This document shows, in pieces, positions 37,474 through 47,067 of a DNA stretch of 64,000 bases. Location of the stretch: positions 1 to 64,000 of the forward strand of contig NZ_AWNH01000066.1 of NCBI RefSeq assembly GCF_000482245.1, read 5' to 3'. The DNA comes from Leptolyngbya sp. Heron Island J (GTDB taxonomy: Bacteria > Cyanobacteriota > Cyanobacteriia > Phormidesmidales > Phormidesmidaceae). Each line of letters begins with the position of its first letter. The stretch's first letter is position 1. The notes beneath the pieces were generated by a model. It did no database searches, was not told the origin of the DNA, and saw only the letters and a list, made by a program, of their open reading frames with translations. Made by a program: the position numbers and the translations under genes.

Positions 37474-39459
37474 CTACATAGAATGGATCGCTACTATACC
37501 TAAAATGTTAATTCCGCATTGCTTCAATTCACGAATTAATTGTTGAAACAGTCTTTGTTTGACTGCTCTAATCCTAACGACCAGTATTAAGCCCTCCAAC
37601 TGACTAGAAATTAGTCGTGCCGCCGCCGAACTTTGTATAGGTGGGGTATCAATCACCAGCGCATCATGCTGTGTTTGAAGTTTTTCTAAAAGCGGTTGGA
37701 GAGAGTTGGCTGAAAATAAGTCTATAGGATTTTTGATAGGTCTCCCCGCGAGCAACAGGGAGAGATGATCAGTGAGTTCAATCGTTGATGCTGGAGAAAT
37801 CATGTCAGCGTTGACCAGCAGATCGGCTAACTTACTTCCGTCATGGTCTAATGGCCCAGTCTGAACAGAATCACTTAGATTAGCATCTATCAAGAGCACA
37901 CGTTGGCTTGATCGAGAGAAGGCTAGTGTCAGGTGCTGTGTAACCGACAACGTTGAAGTGTTATCGGCAGAACTAATTGCTAAGGTGCTGAGGTGCCTGT
38001 CAGGGTACAGTAGTTTAAGATTGGTTTCTAATAACCTAAAAGAATCTAGCAGGTCATGTGAACTGTGAAACTTAGCAGACGAATAGAGTTCTTCTTGTGA
38101 TTTAAATGAATCAAGGGGATATCTTATGCTTAACAGAACAGGTATATCTACGTCGTTTTCAAGCTCTTCAACTGAACGATACGTTTCGTCAAACTGATCG
38201 GCTATTAACACTGTTCCTGAGCCAATAAGGATGCCTGCAAATAATCCTAAAGCAAGTGTGCGAGGTACTGATGATACGGGCTGATCAGGTTCTTCTACAT
38301 CAGAGATGATCTCCCATGGCGGCACTTTTTTCGCAAGCTCAAGTTGTAAATCCTCTCTGGCAGAAAGCAATCGATTTAAACTATCGGTTGAAATCTGTAG
38401 ATCGCGTTGTAGGTCTGTATACTGGTTATCTAAATAGGCTAACATCTGGATATCTTTGTTAATCTCTTGTATAACCTGCGTTAATTCTTCCTTCTGCTGT
38501 GTCAGTGCTGTTAGATCGTTTTCAGCTTGCAACAATTCAAGGACATTATCTAGCTGAACAATATCGCCTGGATGTTTAATATCTTCATCAAGGCTAGAAA
38601 GAGCAGCGAGTCCTAGCCGTGCTTGCTCTTGGTCCTCGGACTTTAAACTATTTAGCAGCAGCAAATATAGAGACACTCCATTTGCTGCTGCTAGGTTCTC
38701 ATCAACCTGTAAGCGCTCGGTTAGTTCATTTAACAGCGCTTCTGAAGAACGGATGGAAAGATCGACGGTCCGCATTTCACTCGTTGACTCGCCAAGCTGT
38801 TGGCTCAGCTGCTGACTGAGTTGTTGTGGCTCGTAAAAGTTGTGGCTTTGCCGAAAATCCTCTAATTTTTCCTGTAACTGTTCAACTCGCGCTTGCACAA
38901 TTGGGAGTTGTTCTTCTACTAAGGCAGTTGCCTGATCGATGCTACGCAGACTAGTTTTTCTTGCATAGAGTATGTAAGCCTCTGCCAAGGATTCTAGGAC
39001 CTGCTCAACTTTTTCAGAACTCGTCGCTTGAAAACTAATCTCCATAATTTCACTACGGGGTAGATGTTTTATCGTAAGTTGCTTCTGTAGTGTTTTATAG
39101 TCTTCATTAGGAAAAAATCGCTGAATTTTGGGCAGGGCCGGTGCAATCACCTCATAGCTCTCAAGTAGCTCAATAATTGTTTGAAAGTCACGAAATTCTG
39201 GTGGAACGTAGGGCCGTTGCCCTCCCTCAGACAGTGACTTAGTGGGTACTGCGAGAAAATCTGGATTGAGTAAAAGCGTTAAGGTTTCGCGATAGAGAGA
39301 AGGCTGAATGACACTTTTGAAGCAAGCCAACAAAAAAATGAACCCCGAAATCCCTAAAAAGAGCGGTAGTCTGTATAGGATGAGGCGTGGTAGATAACGC
39401 AGGGCTGCAATAACAGTGCCTGAGTGAGAAGTACGAGTCAAGGTTATTACTGAGGACAA
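37474..39459 (-). CDS. Wzc/Wzz-like exopolysaccharide co-polymerase with degenerate kinase domain
   Basis: 661 residues. N-terminal Wzz-type region with a membrane helix (about 30-50), a long coiled-coil periplasmic segment (about 170-400, many Gln/Glu/Leu), a second helix (TLALGLFAGILIGSGTVLIA), and a C-terminal BY-kinase-like domain. The domain keeps Walker A' (VLLIDANL) and Walker B (DALVIDTPP), but the Walker A site reads SSADNTSTLSVTQHL where GEGKST would be expected, so the P-loop Lys is missing. No Tyr cluster is seen at the C-terminus. It may control chain length without kinase activity. It is divergent from the glycosyltransferase genes. Confidence 0.87.
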   Translation of the reverse strand: MSSVITLTRTSHSGTVIAALRYLPRLILYRLPLFLGISGFIFLLACFKSVIQPSLYRETLTLLLNPDFLAVPTKSLSEGGQRPYVPPEFRDFQTIIELLESYEVIAPALPKIQRFFPNEDYKTLQKQLTIKHLPRSEIMEISFQATSSEKVEQVLESLAEAYILYARKTSLRSIDQATALVEEQLPIVQARVEQLQEKLEDFRQSHNFYEPQQLSQQLSQQLGESTSEMRTVDLSIRSSEALLNELTERLQVDENLAAANGVSLYLLLLNSLKSEDQEQARLGLAALSSLDEDIKHPGDIVQLDNVLELLQAENDLTALTQQKEELTQVIQEINKDIQMLAYLDNQYTDLQRDLQISTDSLNRLLSAREDLQLELAKKVPPWEIISDVEEPDQPVSSVPRTLALGLFAGILIGSGTVLIADQFDETYRSVEELENDVDIPVLLSIRYPLDSFKSQEELYSSAKFHSSHDLLDSFRLLETNLKLLYPDRHLSTLAISSADNTSTLSVTQHLTLAFSRSSQRVLLIDANLSDSVQTGPLDHDGSKLADLLVNADMISPASTIELTDHLSLLLAGRPIKNPIDLFSANSLQPLLEKLQTQHDALVIDTPPIQSSAAARLISSQLEGLILVVRIRAVKQRLFQQLIRELKQCGINILGIVAIHSM

Positions 39460-39607
39460 CTAACGCGATAAACAGTAGTATCCTTACTATTCGCTCGCTG
39501 GGGTAAGAGACTTTATTATATTGGAATTTTGCTATTTGCAGTAGTTGTTATCAATTAAAGTTAAGATTTCTCCAGATAGTTAGACTTGATTACTTCCCGT
39601 AAGGGAT

Positions 39608-40432
39608 ATGTCTGGTTTTCGCCAACCAACTCGAATGCGTATTTCTATCATTACAGCAGTTAAAAATCGAACAGCAACTATCCGCCACACGATTGAATCA
39701 GTTATCGGACAAGATTATCCTGACATTCAATATATTGTGATCGATGGTGGCTCCGTTGATGGAACCGTTGATATCATAGACAACTATCGAACTAAGATTG
39801 ATTATTTTACGTCTGAGCCCGATGGCGGTGTATATGATGCGCTGAACAAGGGGCTCAAAATAGCCCAGGGAGATATTGTTGGCTTTTTACATTCAGATGA
39901 TTTTTACCATCATCACCGGGTTGTACGCTTAGCTGTTGATGCGATCGCACATCACCAGGCCGATATTGTTTTTGGAGACATTGTATTTATTGATCCCTGT
40001 CGGCTAAATCACATTCTTCGAATCTATCGCTCCCATCGATTTCACCCCGACTTATTTGCCCAGGGTTGGATGCCTGCCCATCCGAGCTGTTTTATTAAAC
40101 GTGAGGTGTATGAACACTATGGCCTTTTTAAGACGTGCTATAAGTTGGCCTCAGATTTTGAATTATTGCTCCGGTTTATCAAGATCAACCAAGTGAAATA
40201 TTGCTATTTGCCAGAGATCCTAGTCTGCATGAGACCAGGGGGATTAAGTAATCGTAGCTTAGCCAATCGCTGGACAAATAATCAAGAAATTCTGCAAATT
40301 TGTAGAGAACAGAACATTCCAACGAATTTGCTGAGGCTGTTGGCACGTTATCCCGCTAAGCTCTGCGAAAAGCTCACTTGGCTGCCCGCTTATCAAGGGA
40401 TGCGCAAGCGTAAGTCCGTTATTTCCAGATAG
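39608..40432 (+). CDS. Family 2 glycosyltransferase
   Basis: 274 residues (or 265 if starting at the ATG of MRISIITAVKNRTA, 39635, where the domain begins). GT-A fold landmarks: IDGGSVDGTVDII, SEPDGGVYDALNKGL and GFLHSDDFY, the DxD-like metal site. Resembles WcaE-type colanic-acid glycosyltransferases. Cytoplasmic, adds a sugar in exopolysaccharide repeat-unit assembly. First gene of the plus-strand exopolysaccharide run. Confidence 0.92.
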   Translation: MSGFRQPTRMRISIITAVKNRTATIRHTIESVIGQDYPDIQYIVIDGGSVDGTVDIIDNYRTKIDYFTSEPDGGVYDALNKGLKIAQGDIVGFLHSDDFYHHHRVVRLAVDAIAHHQADIVFGDIVFIDPCRLNHILRIYRSHRFHPDLFAQGWMPAHPSCFIKREVYEHYGLFKTCYKLASDFELLLRFIKINQVKYCYLPEILVCMRPGGLSNRSLANRWTNNQEILQICREQNIPTNLLRLLARYPAKLCEKLTWLPAYQGMRKRKSVISR

Positions 40433-40467
40433 TTTTCTGTTTTATTCAATTTGTTCCGTATGACTCC

Positions 40468-41976
40468 ATGGCTATGGGAAACAAATCAGTGGAATTTCCG
40501 AGAAAGGTAATTTTTATCGAACTCAATGAAGTCCCTTTCAAGATAATTGATAATTTTATTCGGCAGAATCCTACTTCGGATCTAGCGCTGGCGCTACCGA
40601 AGTTTCACCAGTATCTAACCCACATTGATGACAAGGTTTTGAGTCCGTGGATTTCCTGGCCAACCCTCCATCGAGGCGTCCCGGCTCACAGGCACGGTAT
40701 TTCTAACTTGGGAGAAAATCTCACTCTATTAGATCAGCAATTTCCCCCAATTTGGCAAATATTATCCCGACATGGTGTGAAAACGGGGGTGCTTGGTTCG
40801 CTACATTCCTCTCCTTTACCCCAAAAGCCGGAAAACTATGCCTTTTATCTGCCAGATAGCTTTGCCCTTAGCCCCGATTGTATACCGGCCCACCTATCCA
40901 GCTTTCAGGCGCTAAATTTATCCCTGGCAAGTCATTCTGCACGCAATGTGTCTGGTATGGTGCCAGTGAGGCAATCCCTTGAATTGTTAACGAATGTTAG
41001 ACGTTTGGGGATTTTGCCGTCCACATTAGTAGCGCTTGTCAGACAACTGGGGTTAGAGCGTCTGAAACCTTATCGAAAAAATCGTCGCCGCACCTATCAA
41101 GCTGTTCTGCACTTTGATTTATTTTTTAAGCAGCTCAAAGAGATTCGCCCTGACTTTGCCACCTGCTTTACCAATCATGTCGCCTCCGCCATGCATCGCT
41201 ACTGGGCGGCAGCATTTCCAGAGGACTACCAGAATTTTGGGTTTTCATCGGCATGGGTGGCACGATACCGGGATGAAATTGATTTTGCCTTGGGCCAGTT
41301 TTCTCGCTTCCTGGGCCGGTTGATCCACTTTGTTCAGCAAAACCCTAGTTATATGCTGTGGATTACCTCTTCCATGGGGCAATCGGCAACGACGGCAAAC
41401 CCGATTTTGCGACAGCTGTATCTGACTCAGCCCGCAAAACTGATGGGCACCCTCGGTGTGCCTGATCACGCCTGGAAACCCCAAAAAGCAATGCTGCCGA
41501 TTACCAGCATTTGGGTCAATACCCCCTGGAGAGAATCTGTCCGTAAGGCGCTCAACTCTCTAACCATTAAGGGTGTTCGTGTGACCGTAGACGAAAAGGC
41601 AGACGGGTTCTTTTCTGTCCATCTAGACAATAAGAATCTGGTGACATCTAAAACAACTCAGGCCGTCATTCAAGGACAAGCCTACGGGCTACTGGACTTA
41701 GGTCTAGAAAATGTCACCATTGAGGACCAAAGCGGAGCCAGCGCTTATCATATTCCTGAAGGATTGTTGCTCATTTATGATCCACTGACCCAGGCGGTAA
41801 ACCATCGTCGCAGCTGTGTTTCTGTTCTTGAAATTGCCCCTACATTGCTAGAGCTATTTAACATTTCAGTTCCAGACTATATGCTGCCGCCGTCTGAACG
41901 AGGCCGCCTAGCATCCGATCTTGTTACTAAGGCAAATCAGCTAGCAAATCAACCGGCTACTGTGGCGGTATCCTAA
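40468..41976 (+). CDS. Alkaline-phosphatase-fold hydrolase, exopolysaccharide-associated
   Basis: 502 residues without a signal peptide. KVIFIELNEVPFKII at the N-terminus, SPWISWPTLHRGVPAHRHGI (a Thr in the usual nucleophile place) and ISNLG are landmarks of the phosphodiesterase/nucleotide-pyrophosphatase branch of the alkaline phosphatase superfamily. Metal-binding Asp/His residues of the second half are hard to place (WITSSMGQSATT occupies the place of the usual D-H-G), so activity is uncertain. It lies between glycosyltransferase and polymerase genes and may handle a lipid- or nucleotide-linked sugar (inference). Confidence 0.7.
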   Translation: MAMGNKSVEFPRKVIFIELNEVPFKIIDNFIRQNPTSDLALALPKFHQYLTHIDDKVLSPWISWPTLHRGVPAHRHGISNLGENLTLLDQQFPPIWQILSRHGVKTGVLGSLHSSPLPQKPENYAFYLPDSFALSPDCIPAHLSSFQALNLSLASHSARNVSGMVPVRQSLELLTNVRRLGILPSTLVALVRQLGLERLKPYRKNRRRTYQAVLHFDLFFKQLKEIRPDFATCFTNHVASAMHRYWAAAFPEDYQNFGFSSAWVARYRDEIDFALGQFSRFLGRLIHFVQQNPSYMLWITSSMGQSATTANPILRQLYLTQPAKLMGTLGVPDHAWKPQKAMLPITSIWVNTPWRESVRKALNSLTIKGVRVTVDEKADGFFSVHLDNKNLVTSKTTQAVIQGQAYGLLDLGLENVTIEDQSGASAYHIPEGLLLIYDPLTQAVNHRRSCVSVLEIAPTLLELFNISVPDYMLPPSERGRLASDLVTKANQLANQPATVAVS

Positions 41977-42009
41977 CCCATTAGTTTGAGGGGGTTTGAG
42001 GTTGTGTTA

Positions 42010-43356
42010 ATGGAACAGACGCGACTGTCTGGAGTCTGTGAGTCTTCAGACAGTCGTAGACCAACCTGGTTGCCACTACTGGGCTGGCTGCCACTGGCGT
42101 TAGCGATTAACAGCATTTTTTGGCAAGGACCCATCGCCTATTGGGGACGGTGGCTAGGTCTGCTTGTTTGGATTGGTTATGGATTTTTAACCCTTGTTAC
42201 CAGTCGGAAATGGCGGCTGAGAGAGTTTGATGGTCTGGCCATATGGGTGTTTTCACTGATTGTTATTAGCACTTTTTGGGCAGGAGAGAATTTGAGCAGT
42301 GACCATAGTCTTGCCGCTGTAGATTTTCGCCAAACAGCTCTCATCAAAGCTTGCTCGCTTTTCTTAGGCTACCTGACCCTGACCTGGGGACTGGAGAGCC
42401 TATTGATTTCCCTTCAAACCGTTGTCCAGGTGATCAACAAATTTGTCATTGCCGTAGCATTACTGTTGGCAGTTGGTTTGTTGGGTAATCTAATGGGGGC
42501 TATTCCCTGGATTGCAGGAGCCGGGGCAGGGCTGTTTGTTAACCCCAATACAACCACGGCGCTGGCGCTGGTGACGCTGCCCCTGGCGATTTGGTTTTAT
42601 GTTCAACATCCAGGACTGATGGGGGCTTGGCCGAGTTTGACCCTGGTTACGGCCCTGGTGCTGGCTCAGGCGCGCTCAACAGTTATGGTGTGTGGACTCT
42701 TGGTGTTTTTCTACTTAGTCTGCTGGCCAGGGCTACGACGGTTACGGCTGGCTAATTTACTGTTCCCGTTGGGATTGATGCTACTGGGCCTGGTGCTCTT
42801 TTTGAGCATCGACTTTTGGGGGACTAACCTGGCCGATAGTTTAGTTCATGGGCTGCGCCCCAACTTTGATAATGCGCAGCGACCGGGACTGAGCAGCTAT
42901 CGGCTAAATTTGTTGTGGCCAGTATTCATCCAGGGGATTGCAGCATCGCCTGGGACGTTCTTGATTGGCCATGGCTGGGGTAGCGAAGAGGCGTTGATGC
43001 TATTTCAGGCAGACCAATCCCGTTTTTTTGCCGCCTTGAATCTCATTAGTGCCCACAGTGCCTATTTGGGACTTACGTACCAGATTGGCCTAGTGGGCGG
43101 GGTGTCGGTATTTGGGCCGCTGTGGGCAATGGTGCTGCGGCAGATGCTAACACCTCTACCCGAGACCATAACCCCATACTTTCAGCTCAAGGTTTCACTG
43201 GTGGGTGTTGTCCTCGCTGCCTTGGGTGTGTGTGTGTTTGAGTCTGGCTTTTATAACCTGGGGGCGATTTACATGCTACCAAGCTGGATGGCGATCTATC
43301 TGGTGACGCGCTTGGATCAGCTGCCTGGGCAATCAGAGGAGAGGAGTCCTGTATGA
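42010..43356 (+). CDS. O-antigen ligase/Wzy-like polymerase 1
   Basis: About 448 residues, at least ten predicted membrane helices, with the large loop of the Wzy_C domain (NAQRPGLSSYRLNLLWPVFI... IGHGWGSEEALMLF). Start: ATG preceded by GAGG at 8 bases rather than the TTG at 41986. It probably polymerises or ligates the exopolysaccharide at the outer face of the inner membrane. The stop overlaps the next gene as ATGA. Confidence 0.88.
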   Translation: MEQTRLSGVCESSDSRRPTWLPLLGWLPLALAINSIFWQGPIAYWGRWLGLLVWIGYGFLTLVTSRKWRLREFDGLAIWVFSLIVISTFWAGENLSSDHSLAAVDFRQTALIKACSLFLGYLTLTWGLESLLISLQTVVQVINKFVIAVALLLAVGLLGNLMGAIPWIAGAGAGLFVNPNTTTALALVTLPLAIWFYVQHPGLMGAWPSLTLVTALVLAQARSTVMVCGLLVFFYLVCWPGLRRLRLANLLFPLGLMLLGLVLFLSIDFWGTNLADSLVHGLRPNFDNAQRPGLSSYRLNLLWPVFIQGIAASPGTFLIGHGWGSEEALMLFQADQSRFFAALNLISAHSAYLGLTYQIGLVGGVSVFGPLWAMVLRQMLTPLPETITPYFQLKVSLVGVVLAALGVCVFESGFYNLGAIYMLPSWMAIYLVTRLDQLPGQSEERSPV

Positions 43357-44564
43357 AAGTACTACATGTAATTCCATCACTCAGTCCGGCTTTGGGGGGA
43401 CCCACGGTGGTGGCGCTAAGGCTGGTCAGTCATTTACGAGCCTGCGGTGTTGACGCTGAAATCGTCACGACCAATGACAACGGTGGGCAGGTGTTAGACG
43501 TGCCTCTGGGTGAGCGGATACTTTACCAGCAGGTGCCTGTGTGGTTTTTACCGCGCTTTAGTTTGCCGATGAAAGAATTTCTATTTTCTGTGGCGCTCAC
43601 CCGTTGGCTTTGGCAGCATGCGGCAGATTACGATCTGTTGGATCTGCACTATTTGTTTTCCTATGCACCCACCTGTGCTGGCATACTGGCTCGCTGGCAC
43701 CAGATTCCATATACCGTGAGAACACAAGGACAGTTAGCCCCTTGGGCGCTGCGGCAGAGTCAGTCTAAAAAACAGCTATACAGCTGGCTGATTGAACGGC
43801 GACATTTGAACAGTGCGGCGGCAGTTCACTGTACGGCATCACTGGAGGTTGAGGATGTGCGGCGCTATGGTGTTACCGCGCCAACAAAAGTGTTGCCCTT
43901 GGGGGTGAAGAGTTTGGCGACTAATCCCAACGCCCGTGGGGAACTACAACAGCGCTATCGTATTCCTCTCAATAGGCCGATTATCCTATTTTTATCGCGT
44001 CTGCACTATGTTAAACAGCCAGATGTGCTGCTGCGCGTAATCCACCAATTAACTCAGCGAGGGTGTTCGGCTCATTTGCTAATGGCTGGAACCGGCGATG
44101 CAGCCTATGTCCATAAATTGAGGGGGCTGATTACGGCTTTGGGCCTACAAGATACCGTAACCCTAACTGGGTTTGTTACGGGCACGGATAAACAGCTGCT
44201 ATTACAGGGGGCAGATATGTTTGCCCTGCCTTCTCAGACAGAGAATTTTAGTATGGCGATCGCAGAAGCCATGGCAGCAGGATTACCTGTTGTGATTACG
44301 CCAGAGGTGCAAATCGCACCGGATATTCTATCTGCCGGGGCGGGGGTCGTCGCCAAGGGTACCTGTGATGACTTTGCAGCGGCCATAGCAGGGTTGTTGG
44401 CCGACCCGGACCGACGGCACCAGATGGGAGAACGGGGACAACATTGGGCCAAGCAACATTACGACTGGTCCGTGATTGCGGGACAGCTAACCCAGGTTTA
44501 TTCCGGGATTTTACGACAGCAGGCGCAGGAGACGGGTATGAGCGCACCGGTGGTGGCCCGATGA
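43353..44564 (+). CDS. Family 4 (GT-B) glycosyltransferase
   Basis: 403 residues. N-terminal MKVLHVIPSLSPALGGPTVV and C-terminal FALPSQTENFSMAIAEAMAA (E-x7-E motif) with GLPVVIT are the GT4 landmarks; FLSRLHYVKQPDVLLR is the domain-linking region. Starts by ATGA overlap with the polymerase gene. It adds a sugar from a nucleotide donor during exopolysaccharide assembly; donor unknown. Confidence 0.93.
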   Translation: MKVLHVIPSLSPALGGPTVVALRLVSHLRACGVDAEIVTTNDNGGQVLDVPLGERILYQQVPVWFLPRFSLPMKEFLFSVALTRWLWQHAADYDLLDLHYLFSYAPTCAGILARWHQIPYTVRTQGQLAPWALRQSQSKKQLYSWLIERRHLNSAAAVHCTASLEVEDVRRYGVTAPTKVLPLGVKSLATNPNARGELQQRYRIPLNRPIILFLSRLHYVKQPDVLLRVIHQLTQRGCSAHLLMAGTGDAAYVHKLRGLITALGLQDTVTLTGFVTGTDKQLLLQGADMFALPSQTENFSMAIAEAMAAGLPVVITPEVQIAPDILSAGAGVVAKGTCDDFAAAIAGLLADPDRRHQMGERGQHWAKQHYDWSVIAGQLTQVYSGILRQQAQETGMSAPVVAR

Positions 44565-44577
44565 GGCCTGTCTGCGG

Positions 44578-45810
44578 ATGAAACGAGAGAAGATTTGGTA
44601 CCATACCTATTCTTCTGGGCGGCTGCTATGGCTGAGCTACCTGGGGCTGCCGTTTTATGTTGGCCTGGTGGGGCTGGGGGTGACGCTGCTGTTGGCGGTA
44701 TGGAATTACAAAATGCAGCTGCTGCGTCCTGGCATTGTGCGCTGGCTGGGGCTAGTGGCCCTCTGGATGGTGGGACAGACATTGTTGGCCCATGACCCGG
44801 TCAAGGCTGGGTTTGGGTTGGTGCATTATTTGCCCTACTTTGGGCTATTTGCAGTGCTGCTGGTCCTGGAGTTTTCTGTGGTGGACTGGCGGGGGCTGGC
44901 CTGGGGGCTGTTACTAGCGTCAGTTCCTGTGAATGTGGTGGGCTTGGTGGAGTACATCCTCAAAGCACCGGGAGTGGAGGCCATTTTGGCTGACCAGACA
45001 CTGGTGAATTGGATATATCAGGGAGAGCATTATCACCGGGCGGCCTCTATTTTTTCGAACCCTAATGTGTATGCCAATTATCTGGTGGTCTTGTTGGGGC
45101 TGGGGTTGGGATTAGTGGGGCAGTGGCCGCAGCGCTGGCGACAGATCGCGCTGGTAATCGCACTGGGGTTAGTGGGCATTGGCATTGTGTGTTCGGGATC
45201 GCGTAATGGGTGGTTGATGGCCTTAAGTCAGCTGATGCTGATGCTGTGGCTGGGCAGACTGCGGGGCCGGCTACGCTGGCTGGGGAGGATAGGTGTGCTG
45301 GCGCTGGTGGGAAGTGGGATTTTGGGTGGCATTGGCACCTACGAGCTGACGCTGGCAGATATAAACCAAAGCTGGCAGCATGATTCTCGATTGAATACTT
45401 GGTGGGTCGCTTGGCAGTTGGTACAAGCTAGGCCCTGGCTGGGTTGGGGGTTGGGCAGCTTTGCGCAGCTATACCCAACGCTGAACCCGCTGAAGGACTA
45501 TTTGCAGATGTCCCACGCCCACAATATTGGGCTAATGCTGCTGGCAGAAGGAGGAGTGGTACTGACCCTGGCGCTGGCGTTGCCGGTGGGATATGTGTGC
45601 TATCGGGGGGTGCGATCGCTGCTATTGCCTTTGTTCAAGGACGGAACCAGGGCAACACTGCTGGGCTATGGGCTAGCCCTGTGGGGGCTGCTGGGCTTTT
45701 CGCTGTTTGACCTACCGTTTTACGATGCACGGATTAATGCTCTGCACTGGATGGTGTTGGCGGGGGTGTATGGGCTGACGGGTAAAGACGAGGCATCAAC
45801 ATCTGGATAA
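44578..45810 (+). CDS. O-antigen ligase/Wzy-like polymerase 2
   Basis: 410 residues, about ten membrane helices, Wzy_C-type loop (INQSWQHDSRLNTWWVAWQL... GWGLGSFAQLYPTLNPLKDYLQMSHAHNI with the conserved His). The locus thus has two polymerase/ligase-type proteins; one may polymerise and the other ligate. It starts 13 bases after the glycosyltransferase. The last 77 bases overlap the 3' end of the convergent nucleotidyltransferase gene. Confidence 0.88.
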   Translation: MKREKIWYHTYSSGRLLWLSYLGLPFYVGLVGLGVTLLLAVWNYKMQLLRPGIVRWLGLVALWMVGQTLLAHDPVKAGFGLVHYLPYFGLFAVLLVLEFSVVDWRGLAWGLLLASVPVNVVGLVEYILKAPGVEAILADQTLVNWIYQGEHYHRAASIFSNPNVYANYLVVLLGLGLGLVGQWPQRWRQIALVIALGLVGIGIVCSGSRNGWLMALSQLMLMLWLGRLRGRLRWLGRIGVLALVGSGILGGIGTYELTLADINQSWQHDSRLNTWWVAWQLVQARPWLGWGLGSFAQLYPTLNPLKDYLQMSHAHNIGLMLLAEGGVVLTLALALPVGYVCYRGVRSLLLPLFKDGTRATLLGYGLALWGLLGFSLFDLPFYDARINALHWMVLAGVYGLTGKDEASTSG

Positions 45811-46924
45811 GCTTATGCAACAGGCGCAGTGGCCGAGCGAGATAGGACAGTCCCCAGTGGGAGAAATGGGGGGAAAGCCATGTGCGATCGCGGGAATTGG
45901 GAGTCAGGGCATAGCCAACAACATGGGTCAGCAGGCGCAAGTCGGTCCAGCTGGGCCGGTGGGGGTACTGACACAGTAGCAGAGCACGGAGGCAGGCTTG
46001 CTTGCTGCTGCTGATAGGGTTGGATTGCAAAAGGCTGAAGATGCCCTGGTGGGGGTCGCGCTCAGTGAAGAGTGTGGCAGCGACCTGATCAATATGGCGG
46101 TTAGCAATAGGGTCGCTATAGCTGGCGTGCTCCTCCTGTAGCGGTAAGGGCAAGGTGAGGGGAATAAAACGGTGGGTCAACTGTAGGGCACAGTGCACCA
46201 GACGGAGGTTATTACCGGCCAGGGTGAGCACCTGTTCTGGATCAAGTTTGGGCATCAGATCGGCCAGGTCACAAAATTGCGACAGACGCAGACGGTCAAA
46301 GTAACTGTCTTTAACAATTTGGACGCAAAGGATAAGAAAATGGTCTTCTGGACTGAGGGTAGGTAGGGTAGTTCCCAGGTAGGGCAGGGGACGACAGCGC
46401 TGGTGTAGGGCAGCAAGATCGAGCCGGTAGGAAAAGCAGGGCGGGGCGATTTGCCAGTGTAGGTCGATGCTGAATTGGCCGTTGGGGGCAGTGAAGTCGC
46501 TGCCCCAGGGAGTTCTGTCCCGCAGGCAGTAGCCCTGGGCCAGGAGAAGAGACTGGGCGGCCTCGGCATCTGTCGCATCGACCAGCAGGTCGAGGTCACA
46601 GTAGGTGCGGCGGGAGAGGTCACCGTGGAGGGTGAGGGCCAGGGTGGGGCCTTTGCAGGGGAGGACGAGGATATTGGCTTGGTGAAAAGTGGAAAAGAGA
46701 TGGGTGAGGGTTCTAGCAAGCTGCCAGTTGTAAACCGTGAGGGATTGGGCGGTTTGTTGTAGAGGGCATTGGAGGGAAGGAGGCAGGGTATGGTAGAGCC
46801 GAAGTAAGACGCCGTGGCGCTGTGACAGATGAAATAGGGCAGGCCATTGAGGTGACTCTAGTGCGGCACTAGTCACTGTTTGGTTGAGATAGGATAGCAG
46901 GTAGGTAATTTGTGGAGAGTGCAC
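45734..46924 (-). CDS. Nucleotidyltransferase-family protein (NTP_transf_5-type)
   Basis: 396 residues with a GTG start. LPCKGPTLALTLHGDLSRRT followed by YCDLDLLVDATD is the core of the family, with the DxD metal-binding pair in DLDLLV. Members occur next to lasso-peptide and exopolysaccharide genes; one (PsmN in the pseudomycoidin pathway) is known to glycosylate a phosphorylated lasso tail. It follows the cyclase gene 47015-48910 by 90 bases on the same strand. A similar tail-modifying role is inference. Confidence 0.8.
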   Translation of the reverse strand: MHSPQITYLLSYLNQTVTSAALESPQWPALFHLSQRHGVLLRLYHTLPPSLQCPLQQTAQSLTVYNWQLARTLTHLFSTFHQANILVLPCKGPTLALTLHGDLSRRTYCDLDLLVDATDAEAAQSLLLAQGYCLRDRTPWGSDFTAPNGQFSIDLHWQIAPPCFSYRLDLAALHQRCRPLPYLGTTLPTLSPEDHFLILCVQIVKDSYFDRLRLSQFCDLADLMPKLDPEQVLTLAGNNLRLVHCALQLTHRFIPLTLPLPLQEEHASYSDPIANRHIDQVAATLFTERDPHQGIFSLLQSNPISSSKQACLRALLLCQYPHRPSWTDLRLLTHVVGYALTPNSRDRTWLSPHFSHWGLSYLARPLRLLHKLIQMLMPRLYPSAHTPPPTPSSAEH

Positions 46925-46983
46925 GGGTAAGGGTTGCGTAAAGGGGTGACACTAGCAAGGCTTTGGTAACCAAATAAGACTTA

Positions 46984-47067
46984 AGACAGACCAAGACCAG
47001 GACCCATAACACCATCAAAGGCTACAGGAGTGAACATAACGGCAGTGTTCTCCTTGCGGAGCTGTGG
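46984..47067 (-). other. Candidate cryptic lasso precursor (core) overlapping the cyclase end
   Basis: In a frame different from the cyclase the minus strand reads PQLRKENTA followed by VMFTPVAFDGVMGPGLGLS and a stop. Features match a lasso core: Thr two residues before the core, Asp at core position 9, C-terminal Ser, 19 residues as in the cluster-2 core. Upstream in this frame a TGA stands where the leader pattern wants an aromatic residue (three residues before Pro), so the leader is broken or translation starts at TTG 47067 or ATG 47037 (AAGGAG 12 bases upstream). Hypothesis only. Confidence 0.3.
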
